From positions 2,046,001 through 2,110,000 of the forward strand of contig OY970206.1 of NCBI GenBank assembly GCA_963708425.1: a DNA stretch of 64,000 nucleotides, in the 5' to 3' direction. This DNA is from JACMNW01 sp963708425 (GTDB lineage Bacteria > Pseudomonadota > Alphaproteobacteria > Rhodobacterales > Rhodobacteraceae). A model generated the notes under the pieces. It did no database searches and was not told where the DNA came from. It saw only the letters and a program-made list of their open reading frames with translations. The translations under genes and the position numbers were made by a program. This document shows positions 35,782 to 44,767 of the stretch, piece after piece (position 1 is the stretch's first letter; each line of letters starts with the position of its first letter).

Positions 35782-36599
35782 GGGGAAACTCCTAGATTTT
35801 TGGGGCGAGGAAGGGGGCGCGGGCTGGAGGCTGGCACAACGCTTGACGCATCGGCAGATATGTCGGCCACGATGATCACAGGTGCGGGGGGTGGTTTTAC
35901 GCCCAGTCTTGCCAACAGGGTTTGCGCCATGGCTTTGGTGCCGGGATCGGGTTGCGCTAAGGCAATTTCAAGTGCTGCGATAGCCTTGTCATTGTCAGCG
36001 GCTGTTCCGTCCGCCGGCATCATGTAGGCCAGCGCCAGTTTGACAGCGGCATCACCGCGCCCGGCTTTTGCGGCGACTTCGAGCCATTTCAGGGCGGCGT
36101 CCAGGTCTTTGCCGAAGGGTTGGCCGGAGGAATACATGTTGCTGAGGGCGAAGGCGGCGTCGGCATTGCCAGTGCTGGCTTGCACGATCATGGCATCTTG
36201 GGCTTCTTTTTGCCGGGATGCCGATAGCCAAAGATCGGGCACCGCAAGCAGTGCCACCAAGCGGCGCACGGCGAAGTCGCGGTCGGTGTAGGACGCGATG
36301 GCATAGTAATGGGTGGCATCCGCCAGCAGTTGCGGCTTGCCCTGTTCTTCGAGCCATCGGCCGTATTTGAAGGCGGCTAGACCATCACCGGCATCGGCAA
36401 GCGTGCGCAAATCGCGGGTGCCAAGAGTGCCTTGCGCGTTCATCTTTCGGCGCAGATTGCGCAGATGTTCGGTCGGCAACTGATTGGTGCGCGAAATGCC
36501 GTTGGCTTCGGCGAACGCTGGCATTGGCAGCGCCATTGGCCCCAGCGTAAGTGCTGCGACCATAGTCAGCATACCAAGGGAGTGCCGATTAGTTCGCAC
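35778..36599 (-). CDS. Second Sel1-repeat exported protein of the alginate-type operon
   Basis: From GTG 36599 (GGAG 7 bases upstream) the product is 273 residues. A signal sequence (MLTMVAALTLGPMALP, then AFA) precedes Sel1-like repeats: FKYGRWLEEQGKPQLLADA, FALSNMYSSGQPFGKDLDAA and WLEVAAKAGRGDAAVKLALAYM. The tail is Pro-rich. It is a second AlgK-like scaffold without counterpart in the standard Pseudomonas operon. Its start overlaps the algJ end by 11 bases and its stop overlaps algX by four. The role is probably protein-protein contacts in the acetylation or export complex. Confidence 0.75.
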   Translation of the reverse strand: MRTNRHSLGMLTMVAALTLGPMALPMPAFAEANGISRTNQLPTEHLRNLRRKMNAQGTLGTRDLRTLADAGDGLAAFKYGRWLEEQGKPQLLADATHYYAIASYTDRDFAVRRLVALLAVPDLWLSASRQKEAQDAMIVQASTGNADAAFALSNMYSSGQPFGKDLDAALKWLEVAAKAGRGDAAVKLALAYMMPADGTAADNDKAIAALEIALAQPDPGTKAMAQTLLARLGVKPPPAPVIIVADISADASSVVPASSPRPLPRPKNLGVSP

Positions 36600-37677
36600 T
36601 TGCCAGCTCCACTGATGCGACGGGGTCGGACCAAAGGTTTGCATCGGTCAGGTAACGCAGTGGGAATTCCCAGATGACCACCTTTGGGGGGGCATCGCGA
36701 AACGTGTCTGATGCCAGATAATCTGTCATCGGCTGAACTGGGCCCAAACCTTGGGCGGCGGCGTTCAGCACATCGGATTTCAGCGATAGTTTGAGGGCTT
36801 CGGCAAAGCTCCAGTCAGGATTGGCGCTGTAGGAGGTGCCGATCAGGACGATATCGACGGCTTCAGCACCGAAGATATCGCCAAGATCGGCGGTGGTGGG
36901 GGGACTTGCAGCATAGGGCAGCAGGTGTTCTGGCGCGAGGCCGACGAACGGGGCCATGCCATCGGTGGTGACATAGGACACCAGATCGCCGGTGATGGTT
37001 TTGGCGGGCAGCGGTTCGACTGCCATATCGGTGGTGCCAGCCGCCAGAAGGCCAGATGCGGCAACGGATTGCGCGACGGCTTTTGCGCCTTCCAGCGTCC
37101 AGTGGGTATCGGTGGCGAAGAAGGCCGGGGTCGTGTCGGTTAGCGCCAGCAGGGAGGGGCGGGTATCGACGACGTCGACGCCTTGGCTGCGCAAGCCACC
37201 GATGAAGGTGGCGTAGAGGCTTTCCATTTGGCTGGAAAGCTCGGGCATGTTGGCTTTGGCGGCGGCGACATCAACTTTGGCGGGAACGGGCACCAGCACC
37301 AAGGTTGACCCTGCCGCGGCGAGTTGATCGCGGATGTTGGAGATTTGTTTCAGGCTGGGGGCGAGGTCGCTGATCACCGGGCGGGCCTCTTCGGCGGTGA
37401 AAAGCCAGCCGTCGTTGCCCGCGATAACGCCTTTGCGACCTTCGCCAGACAGCACGTAACGGGCGGCACCGATCAGGCCGATGGACGCATCGCGGTGCGG
37501 CATTGCGGTTTTGTAGGCATGATCGAAGCTGGCCGTCAGAGTGCCCTTCAGAACGCCCATATCGAAGGGGGCAAGCTTGCCGCCCGGTTCTTCGAAATAG
37601 GCCAGATTGGCGAACGGTGCGTAGCCAAAGAACACCACCGGAAGGACGTAGCGGGACATGCGGTATAGGGTTTGCAT
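36589..37677 (-). CDS. algJ: AlgJ-like alginate O-acetyltransferase
   Basis: The protein is about 362 residues with an N-terminal membrane anchor/signal (YVLPVVFFGYAPFANLAYF) and the AlgJ/AlgX catalytic set: Asp190-x-His192 in FATDTHWTLEG and Ser282 in LIGTSYSANPDW. AlgJ receives acetyl groups from AlgI and supplies periplasmic acetylation. It lies 13 bases downstream of algI. I start it at ATG 37677, because AGGAG is 10 bases from it and only 1 base from ATG 37686. No C-terminal sugar-binding module is present, which distinguishes it from the algX product. Confidence 0.86.
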   Translation of the reverse strand: MQTLYRMSRYVLPVVFFGYAPFANLAYFEEPGGKLAPFDMGVLKGTLTASFDHAYKTAMPHRDASIGLIGAARYVLSGEGRKGVIAGNDGWLFTAEEARPVISDLAPSLKQISNIRDQLAAAGSTLVLVPVPAKVDVAAAKANMPELSSQMESLYATFIGGLRSQGVDVVDTRPSLLALTDTTPAFFATDTHWTLEGAKAVAQSVAASGLLAAGTTDMAVEPLPAKTITGDLVSYVTTDGMAPFVGLAPEHLLPYAASPPTTADLGDIFGAEAVDIVLIGTSYSANPDWSFAEALKLSLKSDVLNAAAQGLGPVQPMTDYLASDTFRDAPPKVVIWEFPLRYLTDANLWSDPVASVELASAN

Positions 37678-37690
37678 TTTCGGCATGCTC

Positions 37691-39145
37691 CTAGAACTGG
37701 AAGTAGAGGAAGGGGGAGAAGCTAGCCTCGGCCAGCTTCATGATGCTTAGAACGCCGATTGCCGAGATGAGCAGGGTGGGCAGTAGCGAGGTGGCGGCAG
37801 TCAGGGTGCCAGCGCCGCCGATTTGCGGGTTGCCCATCTGCGGGTTAGACGGGGTGAAGTACATCTGGCGCGAGAGGGCGTTCAGTTGTGGTTCGGTGGC
37901 GGCAACGGCCATGGCCAAGACCAGCAACATCAGACTTTCGCTGCTGATTTGCAGGGCGACCTCTAGCGGGATGGCGATGCCTTGCAGGCCAATCATGCCA
38001 GCGTAGACGTCGATTGCCTGCGTCATGTCAGCGGCGCGGAAGGCGACCCAGCCGATGAGCACGATAAGAAGGGTTTGGAACAGGCCTACGGTGCTGGTGC
38101 GGTTGGCCCAGCCGGTGCGGCGTTCCAGTGCCAGCCAAGCGCCATGCCAGATGCCCCATGCCAGGAACGTGCCGTTGGCACCGTGCCACAGGCCGCCCAG
38201 AACCATCACGAGGGTCAGGTTGATGTACGTTCTGCGTTCCGAGATGCGGTTGCCGCCGAGCGGGATATACAGGTAATCGCGCAGCCAGACTGACAGGCTG
38301 ATGTGCCACCTGCGCCAGAATTCGGTGATCGAGCGGCTGATGTAGGGCATGTTGAAGTTGGCGCGGAAACGGAAGCCCATCATCAGGCCAAGGCCCATGG
38401 CCATGTCGCTGTAGCCAGAGAAGTCGAAGTAGAGCTGCATCATGTAGGCGATGGAGCCGAGCCAAGCGAGTGCAAGGGACGGATCGGGGGTGGCGAAGGC
38501 GACGTCGGCAATGGGTGCGACGCTGTCGGCGAGGATGACCTTTTTGCCCAAGCCGATGATGAACAGCGCCGTGCCATCGGCGAACATTTGCAGCGAATGG
38601 GTGCGGTGCCGGAATTGATCGGCCAGATCCTTGAAGCGCAGGATCGGACCGGCCACCAGTTGCGGGAACAGGGCGATGAAGGCAGCGAAATCAAAGAAAT
38701 TCAGCGTAGCATCGGCGTCGCGACGGGTGACATCCACGAGATAGCTGATCGAGTGGAAGACGTAGAACGACACGCCAATGGGCAGGATCAGCCGCCAATG
38801 CACGCCAAGGCCAGCGGCGTCGGTGCCGACCAGTTGGGCCAGACTGTCGATGAAGAAGTTGAGGTATTTGAAGACGCCAAGCACGCTTAGGCAGCCGATG
38901 ACACCGATGGTGCACCAAAGCTGCGCGCGCTGCGTGCCGATGTTGTTGCGGATCAGCAGGCCGATGCCGAAGGTCCAAAGCGTGGTCAAGAACAGCAGCA
39001 GCAGGAAGTCGAACCGCCACCAGCCGTAAAACAGGTAGGAAGCGAACAAGATGACCAAGGATTTGCCGCGTGTCGGGGTCAGGTAATAGACCACCAGAAA
39101 CAGCGGCAGGAACAGAAACAGGAAAGTTTCAGACGAAAAGACCAT
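37691..39145 (-). CDS. algI: AlgI-like MBOAT acetyltransferase
   Basis: The 484-residue polytopic membrane protein opens with MVFSSETFLFLFLPLF and has the MBOAT core: the conserved FWRRWHISLSVWLRDYLYIPLGG block (275-298) and catalytic His321 in LGGLWHGANGT. It passes acetyl groups from a cytoplasmic donor across the inner membrane to AlgJ/AlgX. It is directly downstream of algG with a 4-base gap. MBOAT proteins also serve other polysaccharides, but the adjacent AlgJ, AlgX and AlgF set makes the alginate type clear. Confidence 0.92.
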   Translation of the reverse strand: MVFSSETFLFLFLPLFLVVYYLTPTRGKSLVILFASYLFYGWWRFDFLLLLFLTTLWTFGIGLLIRNNIGTQRAQLWCTIGVIGCLSVLGVFKYLNFFIDSLAQLVGTDAAGLGVHWRLILPIGVSFYVFHSISYLVDVTRRDADATLNFFDFAAFIALFPQLVAGPILRFKDLADQFRHRTHSLQMFADGTALFIIGLGKKVILADSVAPIADVAFATPDPSLALAWLGSIAYMMQLYFDFSGYSDMAMGLGLMMGFRFRANFNMPYISRSITEFWRRWHISLSVWLRDYLYIPLGGNRISERRTYINLTLVMVLGGLWHGANGTFLAWGIWHGAWLALERRTGWANRTSTVGLFQTLLIVLIGWVAFRAADMTQAIDVYAGMIGLQGIAIPLEVALQISSESLMLLVLAMAVAATEPQLNALSRQMYFTPSNPQMGNPQIGGAGTLTAATSLLPTLLISAIGVLSIMKLAEASFSPFLYFQF

Positions 39146-39149
39146 TGGC

Positions 39150-40637
39150 TTAACCCTTGTTGCAGGCGGTTAGAAAGGAATCCGACGTGCGCCCGTCGCG
39201 GGCCGAGATGCGGTAGCTGGTTCCGGCGTTCTGCTGCACTTGCGTCAGATACGCTGCCAGATACTGGGAAAACTCGCCGTCAAAGAGACGGGGCATTTGG
39301 GCGGAGAGGTTGTTTTGATCCAGCACCACTTCGCCGATAGCGACGCCGGTTAGCCCGACGCGGTTGCCAGCAAGAAGGTTATCGGAAACCTCGACTCGTC
39401 CGCCTTTGTTTTGCGCACCAACGTGCAGCCCCGCCGTGGTGTTCAGCACCATGGCGTTGCCCTGTACGCGCGATACGCCGCTTTCGTTCAGGCGCAGGCC
39501 CGAGGCACCGTTGCGAGCGATGGAGTTATCGGCGACCAATACGCAGGTGGCGCGCTGTGTCGCGATGCCGGTTTCGGCGTTGGTCAGGACGGCGTTGCCG
39601 CTAACCTCGACGCCTTTGCTGTTGCCGCCGATGGAAATGCCATTGCGCGCGCCGCCAGCAACAAGATTGCCGGTCAGTTGTACGCCGTTGCCATTGGCAA
39701 TTTTGACGCCAGCGCCGCCTTTGGAGCCGATGACAGCATTGCCGGACACCACAGCGCCCTGCACAGCAGCAAGCGCTATGCCGCCACCACGCCCGGCTTT
39801 GATGATGTTGCCCGCAATGACGCCGTTGGTAACACCTGTCATGGCGACAACACCGACATCATCAAAACGGTTCTGAGTGAAGGTTGGCGCAAAATCCGGT
39901 TGGAACAGCCCGCGTCCAGACACCACGACACCGCTGAACGGATCGGCCCCGACCATGCCAAGGCCGGTGAACTGGGTATCTTGGGCATAGATCGTGCCTT
40001 GCCCGGTGATCAACACGAAGGGCCGGTAAGCCGCCGGATTGGTGGTTAGGCCAACAGCCTTAACCACTGCCCCCATCATTTCGATCTGACCAAAACCAAG
40101 CAGGAACGCGCCGCTTTTCGCATCGAGTTGCAGTTGATCGCCGGGTTCAAGCCGCAGCCCGGCCCCAAGCCACACAACCAGTGGCCGTGAGAGATGAACA
40201 ATGTCGCCGTCCACGCGGATGCCATCGAGGCTTTGTGCAACGGCGTCTTTCGCCAGTTCGCGCAAGGTGAACGTGCCGCTTTGCAGGATCAGGGCATCGC
40301 GGTGATCGCCCTGCGCCTGCATGACCCGGATCTGGTTGTTGGTGCCGATATGAATGGAGAGCTGCGTCATCGCCAGTTGCAGATCGGACGACACCAGTTT
40401 GCCTGGCCCACCTTCGGCAAAAGCGGGGCGGGTGATTGGCGGCGGGGTGTGATTGCCAACCTCAAGCTGAAGGATGCCTGCCAAGTCATCGACCGTTTGC
40501 TGTGTATTGCCGGTGCCTGCCGCGACCGCCTCGATCAGCGCTTGCGCCTTGGCCGCATCCGTCCACACCGGGGTGGCAAGGCCAAGACCGGGGGTTAGCA
40601 ACGCTAACAAAGCGAAGGGGGCGATACGGCCGCGCAT
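39150..40637 (-). CDS. algG: AlgG-like parallel beta-helix protein lacking the DPHD epimerase motif
   Basis: The 495-residue exported protein (signal cut near GLA, residue 21) has a right-handed parallel beta-helix from about residue 200 to 440, with regular turns such as GNIIKAGRGGGIALAAV and GNAVIGSKGGAGVKIAN. It matches AlgG in size, position and fold. AlgG carries YGFDPHD with the catalytic residues; the aligned turn here (around 261-267) reads VGVVAMT, and I find no DPHD elsewhere. Epimerisation of mannuronate to guluronate is therefore doubtful, and a structural, polymer-protecting role is possible. It lies 1 base after algA and 4 bases before algI. Confidence 0.78.
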   Translation of the reverse strand: MRGRIAPFALLALLTPGLGLATPVWTDAAKAQALIEAVAAGTGNTQQTVDDLAGILQLEVGNHTPPPITRPAFAEGGPGKLVSSDLQLAMTQLSIHIGTNNQIRVMQAQGDHRDALILQSGTFTLRELAKDAVAQSLDGIRVDGDIVHLSRPLVVWLGAGLRLEPGDQLQLDAKSGAFLLGFGQIEMMGAVVKAVGLTTNPAAYRPFVLITGQGTIYAQDTQFTGLGMVGADPFSGVVVSGRGLFQPDFAPTFTQNRFDDVGVVAMTGVTNGVIAGNIIKAGRGGGIALAAVQGAVVSGNAVIGSKGGAGVKIANGNGVQLTGNLVAGGARNGISIGGNSKGVEVSGNAVLTNAETGIATQRATCVLVADNSIARNGASGLRLNESGVSRVQGNAMVLNTTAGLHVGAQNKGGRVEVSDNLLAGNRVGLTGVAIGEVVLDQNNLSAQMPRLFDGEFSQYLAAYLTQVQQNAGTSYRISARDGRTSDSFLTACNKG

Positions 40638-40638
40638 A

Positions 40639-42147
40639 TTAGCCTGCCACCCGTGCCAGTTTCAGCGCTATTGCGGTGGTTCTGGCTTTGTCTTGCGCCA
40701 CCGATGTCTTGGTGGGCCCGAACATGGGGGCCACAGCGATGGACCCCATGTCCGACAGATCATCAGCGTCGTCAACGCCTGCCGTCAGCATCAGCTGCAT
40801 CGCGCGCAGTTCGCGCCCGGTGCCGTTTGTCATCGGCAAGATGACGTCTGCCGCAATGGATATGCTTTCACCGCGCTGGGCGGTGATGGACCGACCATCG
40901 ATTTCGTAAACGGCGCCGCCATTGATGAAGGTGAGCAGGCTGGGGCCGATGCCGGTGCCGTTGACTTTGACGGTGGCACCGGGGGCGACCACGATCATAC
41001 GCATGTCATAGCCGTGCGCCTTGGACAGCGGTTCAACCCGGCCCCAGCTGGTTTCGCGGATGACATGACTTTGCACTTCGCGGCGGGACTGCTTTTTCAG
41101 TTGATCCACCATCTGCTTTACGTTCTGCGCATTTTCACGGTTGGTCACCAAAAGCGCATCTGGCGTATCGATCACGATCATATCGCGCAGGCCGATCACC
41201 GCGACCAAGCGGTTATCGCTTTGAATCAGCGAATCCTTGGTATCCATTGCGTAGACATCGCCGGTTTTGACGTTGCCATCATCCGCCTTGGCCGAGATTT
41301 TCTGGACAGCGTTCCATGCGCCGACATCATCCCATTCGATGTTCAGCGCAGGGGCGAGGGCGGTGGTGGGGGAGCGTTCGAATACCAGCCGTTCAGTTGG
41401 TTCGGCGGTTGCCTTGACAAAAGCTGTGGCCTCCAGAAGCAGCGTGTTGTCTTGGCGCGTGGCACCGGTGACTGCCTCGGAGACGGTGTAGAAGGTGTGC
41501 GGGTCAAAGCGCAGAAACTCTTCGATGATGACATCGGCGCGAAACATGCTGATGCCGGATGCCCAATAGGCATTGCCACCTGCGATCAGGGATTTTGCCA
41601 CTTCGATCGGCGGCTTTTCAATGAAGCGGTCAACGCGGTGCAGGCCGGGGATAAAGCCGTAAGCACCCCCATCGGTGATGTAGCCATAGCCGGTTTCCGG
41701 ATGCGTTGGCGGCACACCGAACAGCACGATGCGGCCATCATCGGCAGCTTCGCGCATCGACAGGATGGTGGCGTTCAGATTGCCGCTGATGATGTGATCC
41801 GACGGCAGAACCAGCAGCAGCGCCTCGGGGTCGGTCTGAGCGATGGTCAGGGCGGCGGCCAGAACGGCAGGGCCGGTGTTGCGGCCCATGGGTTCGGCGA
41901 TGACGGTGGATTTGATCTGCAGATCTTGCAGTTGCCGATGCACCAGCACGGTTTGCGCGGCACTTGTTACCACAATGGGCGCGTTGAAATCATCGCCGCG
42001 GTGGCGTTGCACCGTGGTCTGGAAATAGGACAGGCTGCCTTTGCCCCGCACGGGTTGAAATTGCTTTGGCTGCTCGATCCGGGACATGGGCCAAAGACGT
42101 GCGCCCATGCCGCCGCATAGAACCAGGGGATATATAGATTTGGTCAT
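40639..42147 (-). CDS. algA: Mannose-1-phosphate guanylyltransferase (AlgA/ManC-like) with degenerate PMI domain
   Basis: This 502-residue enzyme makes GDP-mannose from mannose-1-P and GTP. The pyrophosphorylase signature GGMGARLWPMSR is at 12-23, with PKQF, LVLPSDH (about 113) and FIEKP (175-179). The C-terminal cupin (about 360-460) corresponds to the phosphomannose isomerase half of AlgA, but the metal-binding QxHxxRxEHW segment is replaced by VKVNGTGIGPSL near 393-404. Isomerase activity is thus probably lost and mannose-6-P must come from another enzyme. A 40-residue tail follows. Start ATG 42147; an in-frame GTG at 42156 is possible. Confidence 0.88.
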   Translation of the reverse strand: MTKSIYPLVLCGGMGARLWPMSRIEQPKQFQPVRGKGSLSYFQTTVQRHRGDDFNAPIVVTSAAQTVLVHRQLQDLQIKSTVIAEPMGRNTGPAVLAAALTIAQTDPEALLLVLPSDHIISGNLNATILSMREAADDGRIVLFGVPPTHPETGYGYITDGGAYGFIPGLHRVDRFIEKPPIEVAKSLIAGGNAYWASGISMFRADVIIEEFLRFDPHTFYTVSEAVTGATRQDNTLLLEATAFVKATAEPTERLVFERSPTTALAPALNIEWDDVGAWNAVQKISAKADDGNVKTGDVYAMDTKDSLIQSDNRLVAVIGLRDMIVIDTPDALLVTNRENAQNVKQMVDQLKKQSRREVQSHVIRETSWGRVEPLSKAHGYDMRMIVVAPGATVKVNGTGIGPSLLTFINGGAVYEIDGRSITAQRGESISIAADVILPMTNGTGRELRAMQLMLTAGVDDADDLSDMGSIAVAPMFGPTKTSVAQDKARTTAIALKLARVAG

Positions 42148-42163
42148 GGTGATCACATCCAGT

Positions 42164-43243
42164 TCAGTTGCCAGAGATGGAAACAGGGACTTCCAGATTG
42201 CCGAGGTTGAACGGAAGCGGGCGGATGATGGTCAGTTCGCCCAATTGGCCCGCGCGGTCTGCGGATAAGGCGGTGTCGGGGATCAGGCGGACGGGAACCA
42301 GTGCAGCACCCGATTGGCTGCGCAGGGTTTCGGTTTCGGCGCGGGCGCGGATGCTGGTGCCATCGGCGAAGCGAATGGCGACGTGATCGGCGAAGGCCAG
42401 TTCCAGCAGTTCTTCGGGGGTGACTTCGGTTGTCACGATCAGGGGAGCATTGGGCTCGGACACTGACATCACCGCGTCGCCAGCTTGCACAGTGGCCCCG
42501 ACGGACGAGCCGAGCAGTTTGGCGTCACAGGTGCAGGGCATGGCGATGGACAAAAGGTCGCCGGAGGTGGTGCGGATGGAGAAGGCAACCTCGCCTTCGC
42601 TGGCCTCGAGGTTGACGTAGTCAAGCTGACCGGCGGCGATTGCGCCAAGGGTCATGCCGTCTTGAATGACGCGGGCCGGGGTGGCGATGTGTTGGGTGAA
42701 GATGCGGTTGTAGGCAAGGATGCCAGCGCCGCCGAGCAGCAGGGCGGTGGCGAGGATCATGCCCGCGCTGCCGATCAGGCGGGACAGGGTTTTCTTGGGG
42801 GCGGAGGCAGCGTTGGCGGCACGGGCGGCGGGCGATGGCAACGTTGAGCCGACGCCGATGACACCGCCGAGGGCAACAAGATCACCGGCGATGTAGGAAT
42901 TCAGGATGTGCCGCATCTGAGGCAGATGTTCGCCGCCCGGATCGGTGAAGGTGACAGTGGCGAGGCCTTTTTCGCGGTCGACATGCTTGATCTGGCCCAG
43001 CACGCCCAAAGTGACGCTGAAGCCGTTGAAGGGGAACACCAGCCGCATCAGGCGGGTGGCGTTTTCAAGCGCCGGGTCCATCAGACCGCCGATTTCGGCC
43101 ATCACCAGCGACAGGCGCATACCGCGATATTGGCGGCCATCAATGCCGACCATGAAGGGGATGTCCATCAACGGATGGTCGCCCTTGGTGGGCAGGAACG
43201 ACAGCTGATCTTTGGTCAGTTCCAACGCGGTACGGGGTTCCAT
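42164..43243 (-). CDS. alg44: Alg44-like co-polymerase with divergent PilZ domain
   Basis: The 359-residue protein has Alg44 architecture: an N-terminal PilZ-like beta domain (about 20-120), RHILNSYIAGDLVALG (111-126), one transmembrane span (158-178) and a periplasmic HlyD-like part with CTCDAKLLGSSVGATVQAGDAV (238-257). Alg44 activates Alg8 when c-di-GMP binds Arg residues in RxxxR. The aligned stretch here (KGDHPLMDIP, 20-29) has neither Arg, and the DxSxxG motif is not clear. Start ATG 43243, with AAGGAAG 5 bases upstream; a TTG at 43258 is less likely. It lies between alg8 and algA. Confidence 0.85.
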   Translation of the reverse strand: MEPRTALELTKDQLSFLPTKGDHPLMDIPFMVGIDGRQYRGMRLSLVMAEIGGLMDPALENATRLMRLVFPFNGFSVTLGVLGQIKHVDREKGLATVTFTDPGGEHLPQMRHILNSYIAGDLVALGGVIGVGSTLPSPAARAANAASAPKKTLSRLIGSAGMILATALLLGGAGILAYNRIFTQHIATPARVIQDGMTLGAIAAGQLDYVNLEASEGEVAFSIRTTSGDLLSIAMPCTCDAKLLGSSVGATVQAGDAVMSVSEPNAPLIVTTEVTPEELLELAFADHVAIRFADGTSIRARAETETLRSQSGAALVPVRLIPDTALSADRAGQLGELTIIRPLPFNLGNLEVPVSISGN

Positions 43244-43294
43244 TCGATCTTCCTTCAAGTGTTCAGACGGTGCGAGTCTTTGGTGGGCGGGTTT

Positions 43295-44767
43295 TCAGAC
43301 GATGCCGGACAGAACGACGACGCCCAGCGTCAGCCAGCCGAGGGCCAAGGCGTGGGTGTAATCGGACGAGAATTTTTTCAGCCGCGCCTGCCATGGCAGG
43401 GCGGAGCGGGTGGTTGCGGCGGCGGTTGATTGGCGGGTCCAGCGCTGCTTATCCAACCTGAACAACACGAAGCTTTTTACGGCAGCGCCGCCGATCTGGC
43501 CGAAGTACAGTAGGAACGGGTAGGTGATAGGAAAACGCTCGAACCTGACCAGAGACAGGATGCAGCAGTAGGCGTAGCGGGTGAACATGACCCAGGCGAT
43601 GTAGGCGGGCAGCACTAGCGGTTCGATGAAGACGGCGCCGACCAGAACGGAAATGGGGCCGGCGAGGGTTGTCCAGATACCGATGCGCTGATCCAGGATG
43701 GACCACCACGTAAAGTAGCCGATTTTCGAGGGCGGCAGGGCGAGCGCGCGGCCGTTGGTGCGCAGCATGTTGCCGAACCAGCGGATCATCAGAGTGACGG
43801 CGCTGTCGATAAAGCCGGGTTTAGGCTGGCTTTCCATCGACACCGAGGCCACGTCGGGCAGATAGCCCATTTTGTAGCCGTTCTTCAGCAGCCAGAACCA
43901 TGTTGATTTATCATCGCCAGTCAGGAAGGTGACGCGGCCCAGCCGCCAATGATCGATGAAATCGGACTGCACTTGGTTGATAAAGCCGGGATCAGTGGCC
44001 AGATCGGCGCGCACCACGCTCATCCGGCCAGTCAGGGTTAGCACGCGGTCTGACAGGCCCATGGATGACATCATCACCTGCCGCTGATTGAAGCGCAGGG
44101 AAAACCAATCGCGGAACAGGGCGCTGTCTTTAATCTCTACCTCTTCGTCGGTGGTGACAGCGCCCATATCGGGATCAACAAAGAACGGCGCGGTTGAGGC
44201 CACGATGTCTATGGGCACGCAGCTATCGCCATCGACGAACAGCACGATGTCGCGGCGGGTCGGCGCTTCGCGGGCAATCAGGCGCAAGGACCGCGCGAGG
44301 GCATCGCGTTTGCCGGTACCTGGGATCTGATCGATGATCAGGCGCACCACGGCCGCGGCAGGGTTGGAGTCATAAATCTGGCGGATCATCCGGCCATCGG
44401 CGGCATCGACCACTGAGGCCACCACAGTAGCGCCGCCTGCAGATTGGGCGGCGGCGTGAAAGATGGATTGGTAGACCCGTGTCGTAACCTCGGGTTCGAT
44501 TTTGTAGCTGGTGACCAGAAAGTAAGCGTGGGCGGCATGGGGTTGTGCGGCATAGGCCGCCATCGCGCGGGCCTTGCGGCGTGGATAGACGCGTTTCAGG
44601 AACAAAACGGCACGCAGGAAGTTCAGCAGGGCCCAGGAATATCGCCACACCCCGATTGCGCCGACCACAGCCAGAGCACCCGCCACATTGCTTACTGAAT
44701 GCGCCGGAATGCTAAGGGCGAGGCCTGCGAAAACGCAGATGTAGGCGATATGTCCGAGCATACCCAT
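43295..44767 (-). CDS. alg8: Alg8-like family 2 glycosyltransferase (mannuronan polymerase)
   Basis: This 490-residue inner-membrane protein polymerises GDP-mannuronate into mannuronan. N-terminal spans precede a cytoplasmic GT2 domain with FVDGDSC (177-183), FLTGDDKSTWFWLL (281-294) and MIRWFGNMLRTNGRALAL (327-344), all closely resembling Pseudomonas Alg8, followed by four or more C-terminal spans. The catalytic Asp residues and the RW motif are intact. Its ATG overlaps the algD stop (TAATG at 44767), so the precursor enzyme and polymerase are translated together. Confidence 0.92.
   Translation of the reverse strand: MGMLGHIAYICVFAGLALSIPAHSVSNVAGALAVVGAIGVWRYSWALLNFLRAVLFLKRVYPRRKARAMAAYAAQPHAAHAYFLVTSYKIEPEVTTRVYQSIFHAAAQSAGGATVVASVVDAADGRMIRQIYDSNPAAAVVRLIIDQIPGTGKRDALARSLRLIAREAPTRRDIVLFVDGDSCVPIDIVASTAPFFVDPDMGAVTTDEEVEIKDSALFRDWFSLRFNQRQVMMSSMGLSDRVLTLTGRMSVVRADLATDPGFINQVQSDFIDHWRLGRVTFLTGDDKSTWFWLLKNGYKMGYLPDVASVSMESQPKPGFIDSAVTLMIRWFGNMLRTNGRALALPPSKIGYFTWWSILDQRIGIWTTLAGPISVLVGAVFIEPLVLPAYIAWVMFTRYAYCCILSLVRFERFPITYPFLLYFGQIGGAAVKSFVLFRLDKQRWTRQSTAAATTRSALPWQARLKKFSSDYTHALALGWLTLGVVVLSGIV

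Noticed and set aside
40474..42120. 548-codon open frame on the plus strand
   Set aside because: It is antisense to algA, which has clear family motifs. The long frame is a GC-codon-bias shadow.
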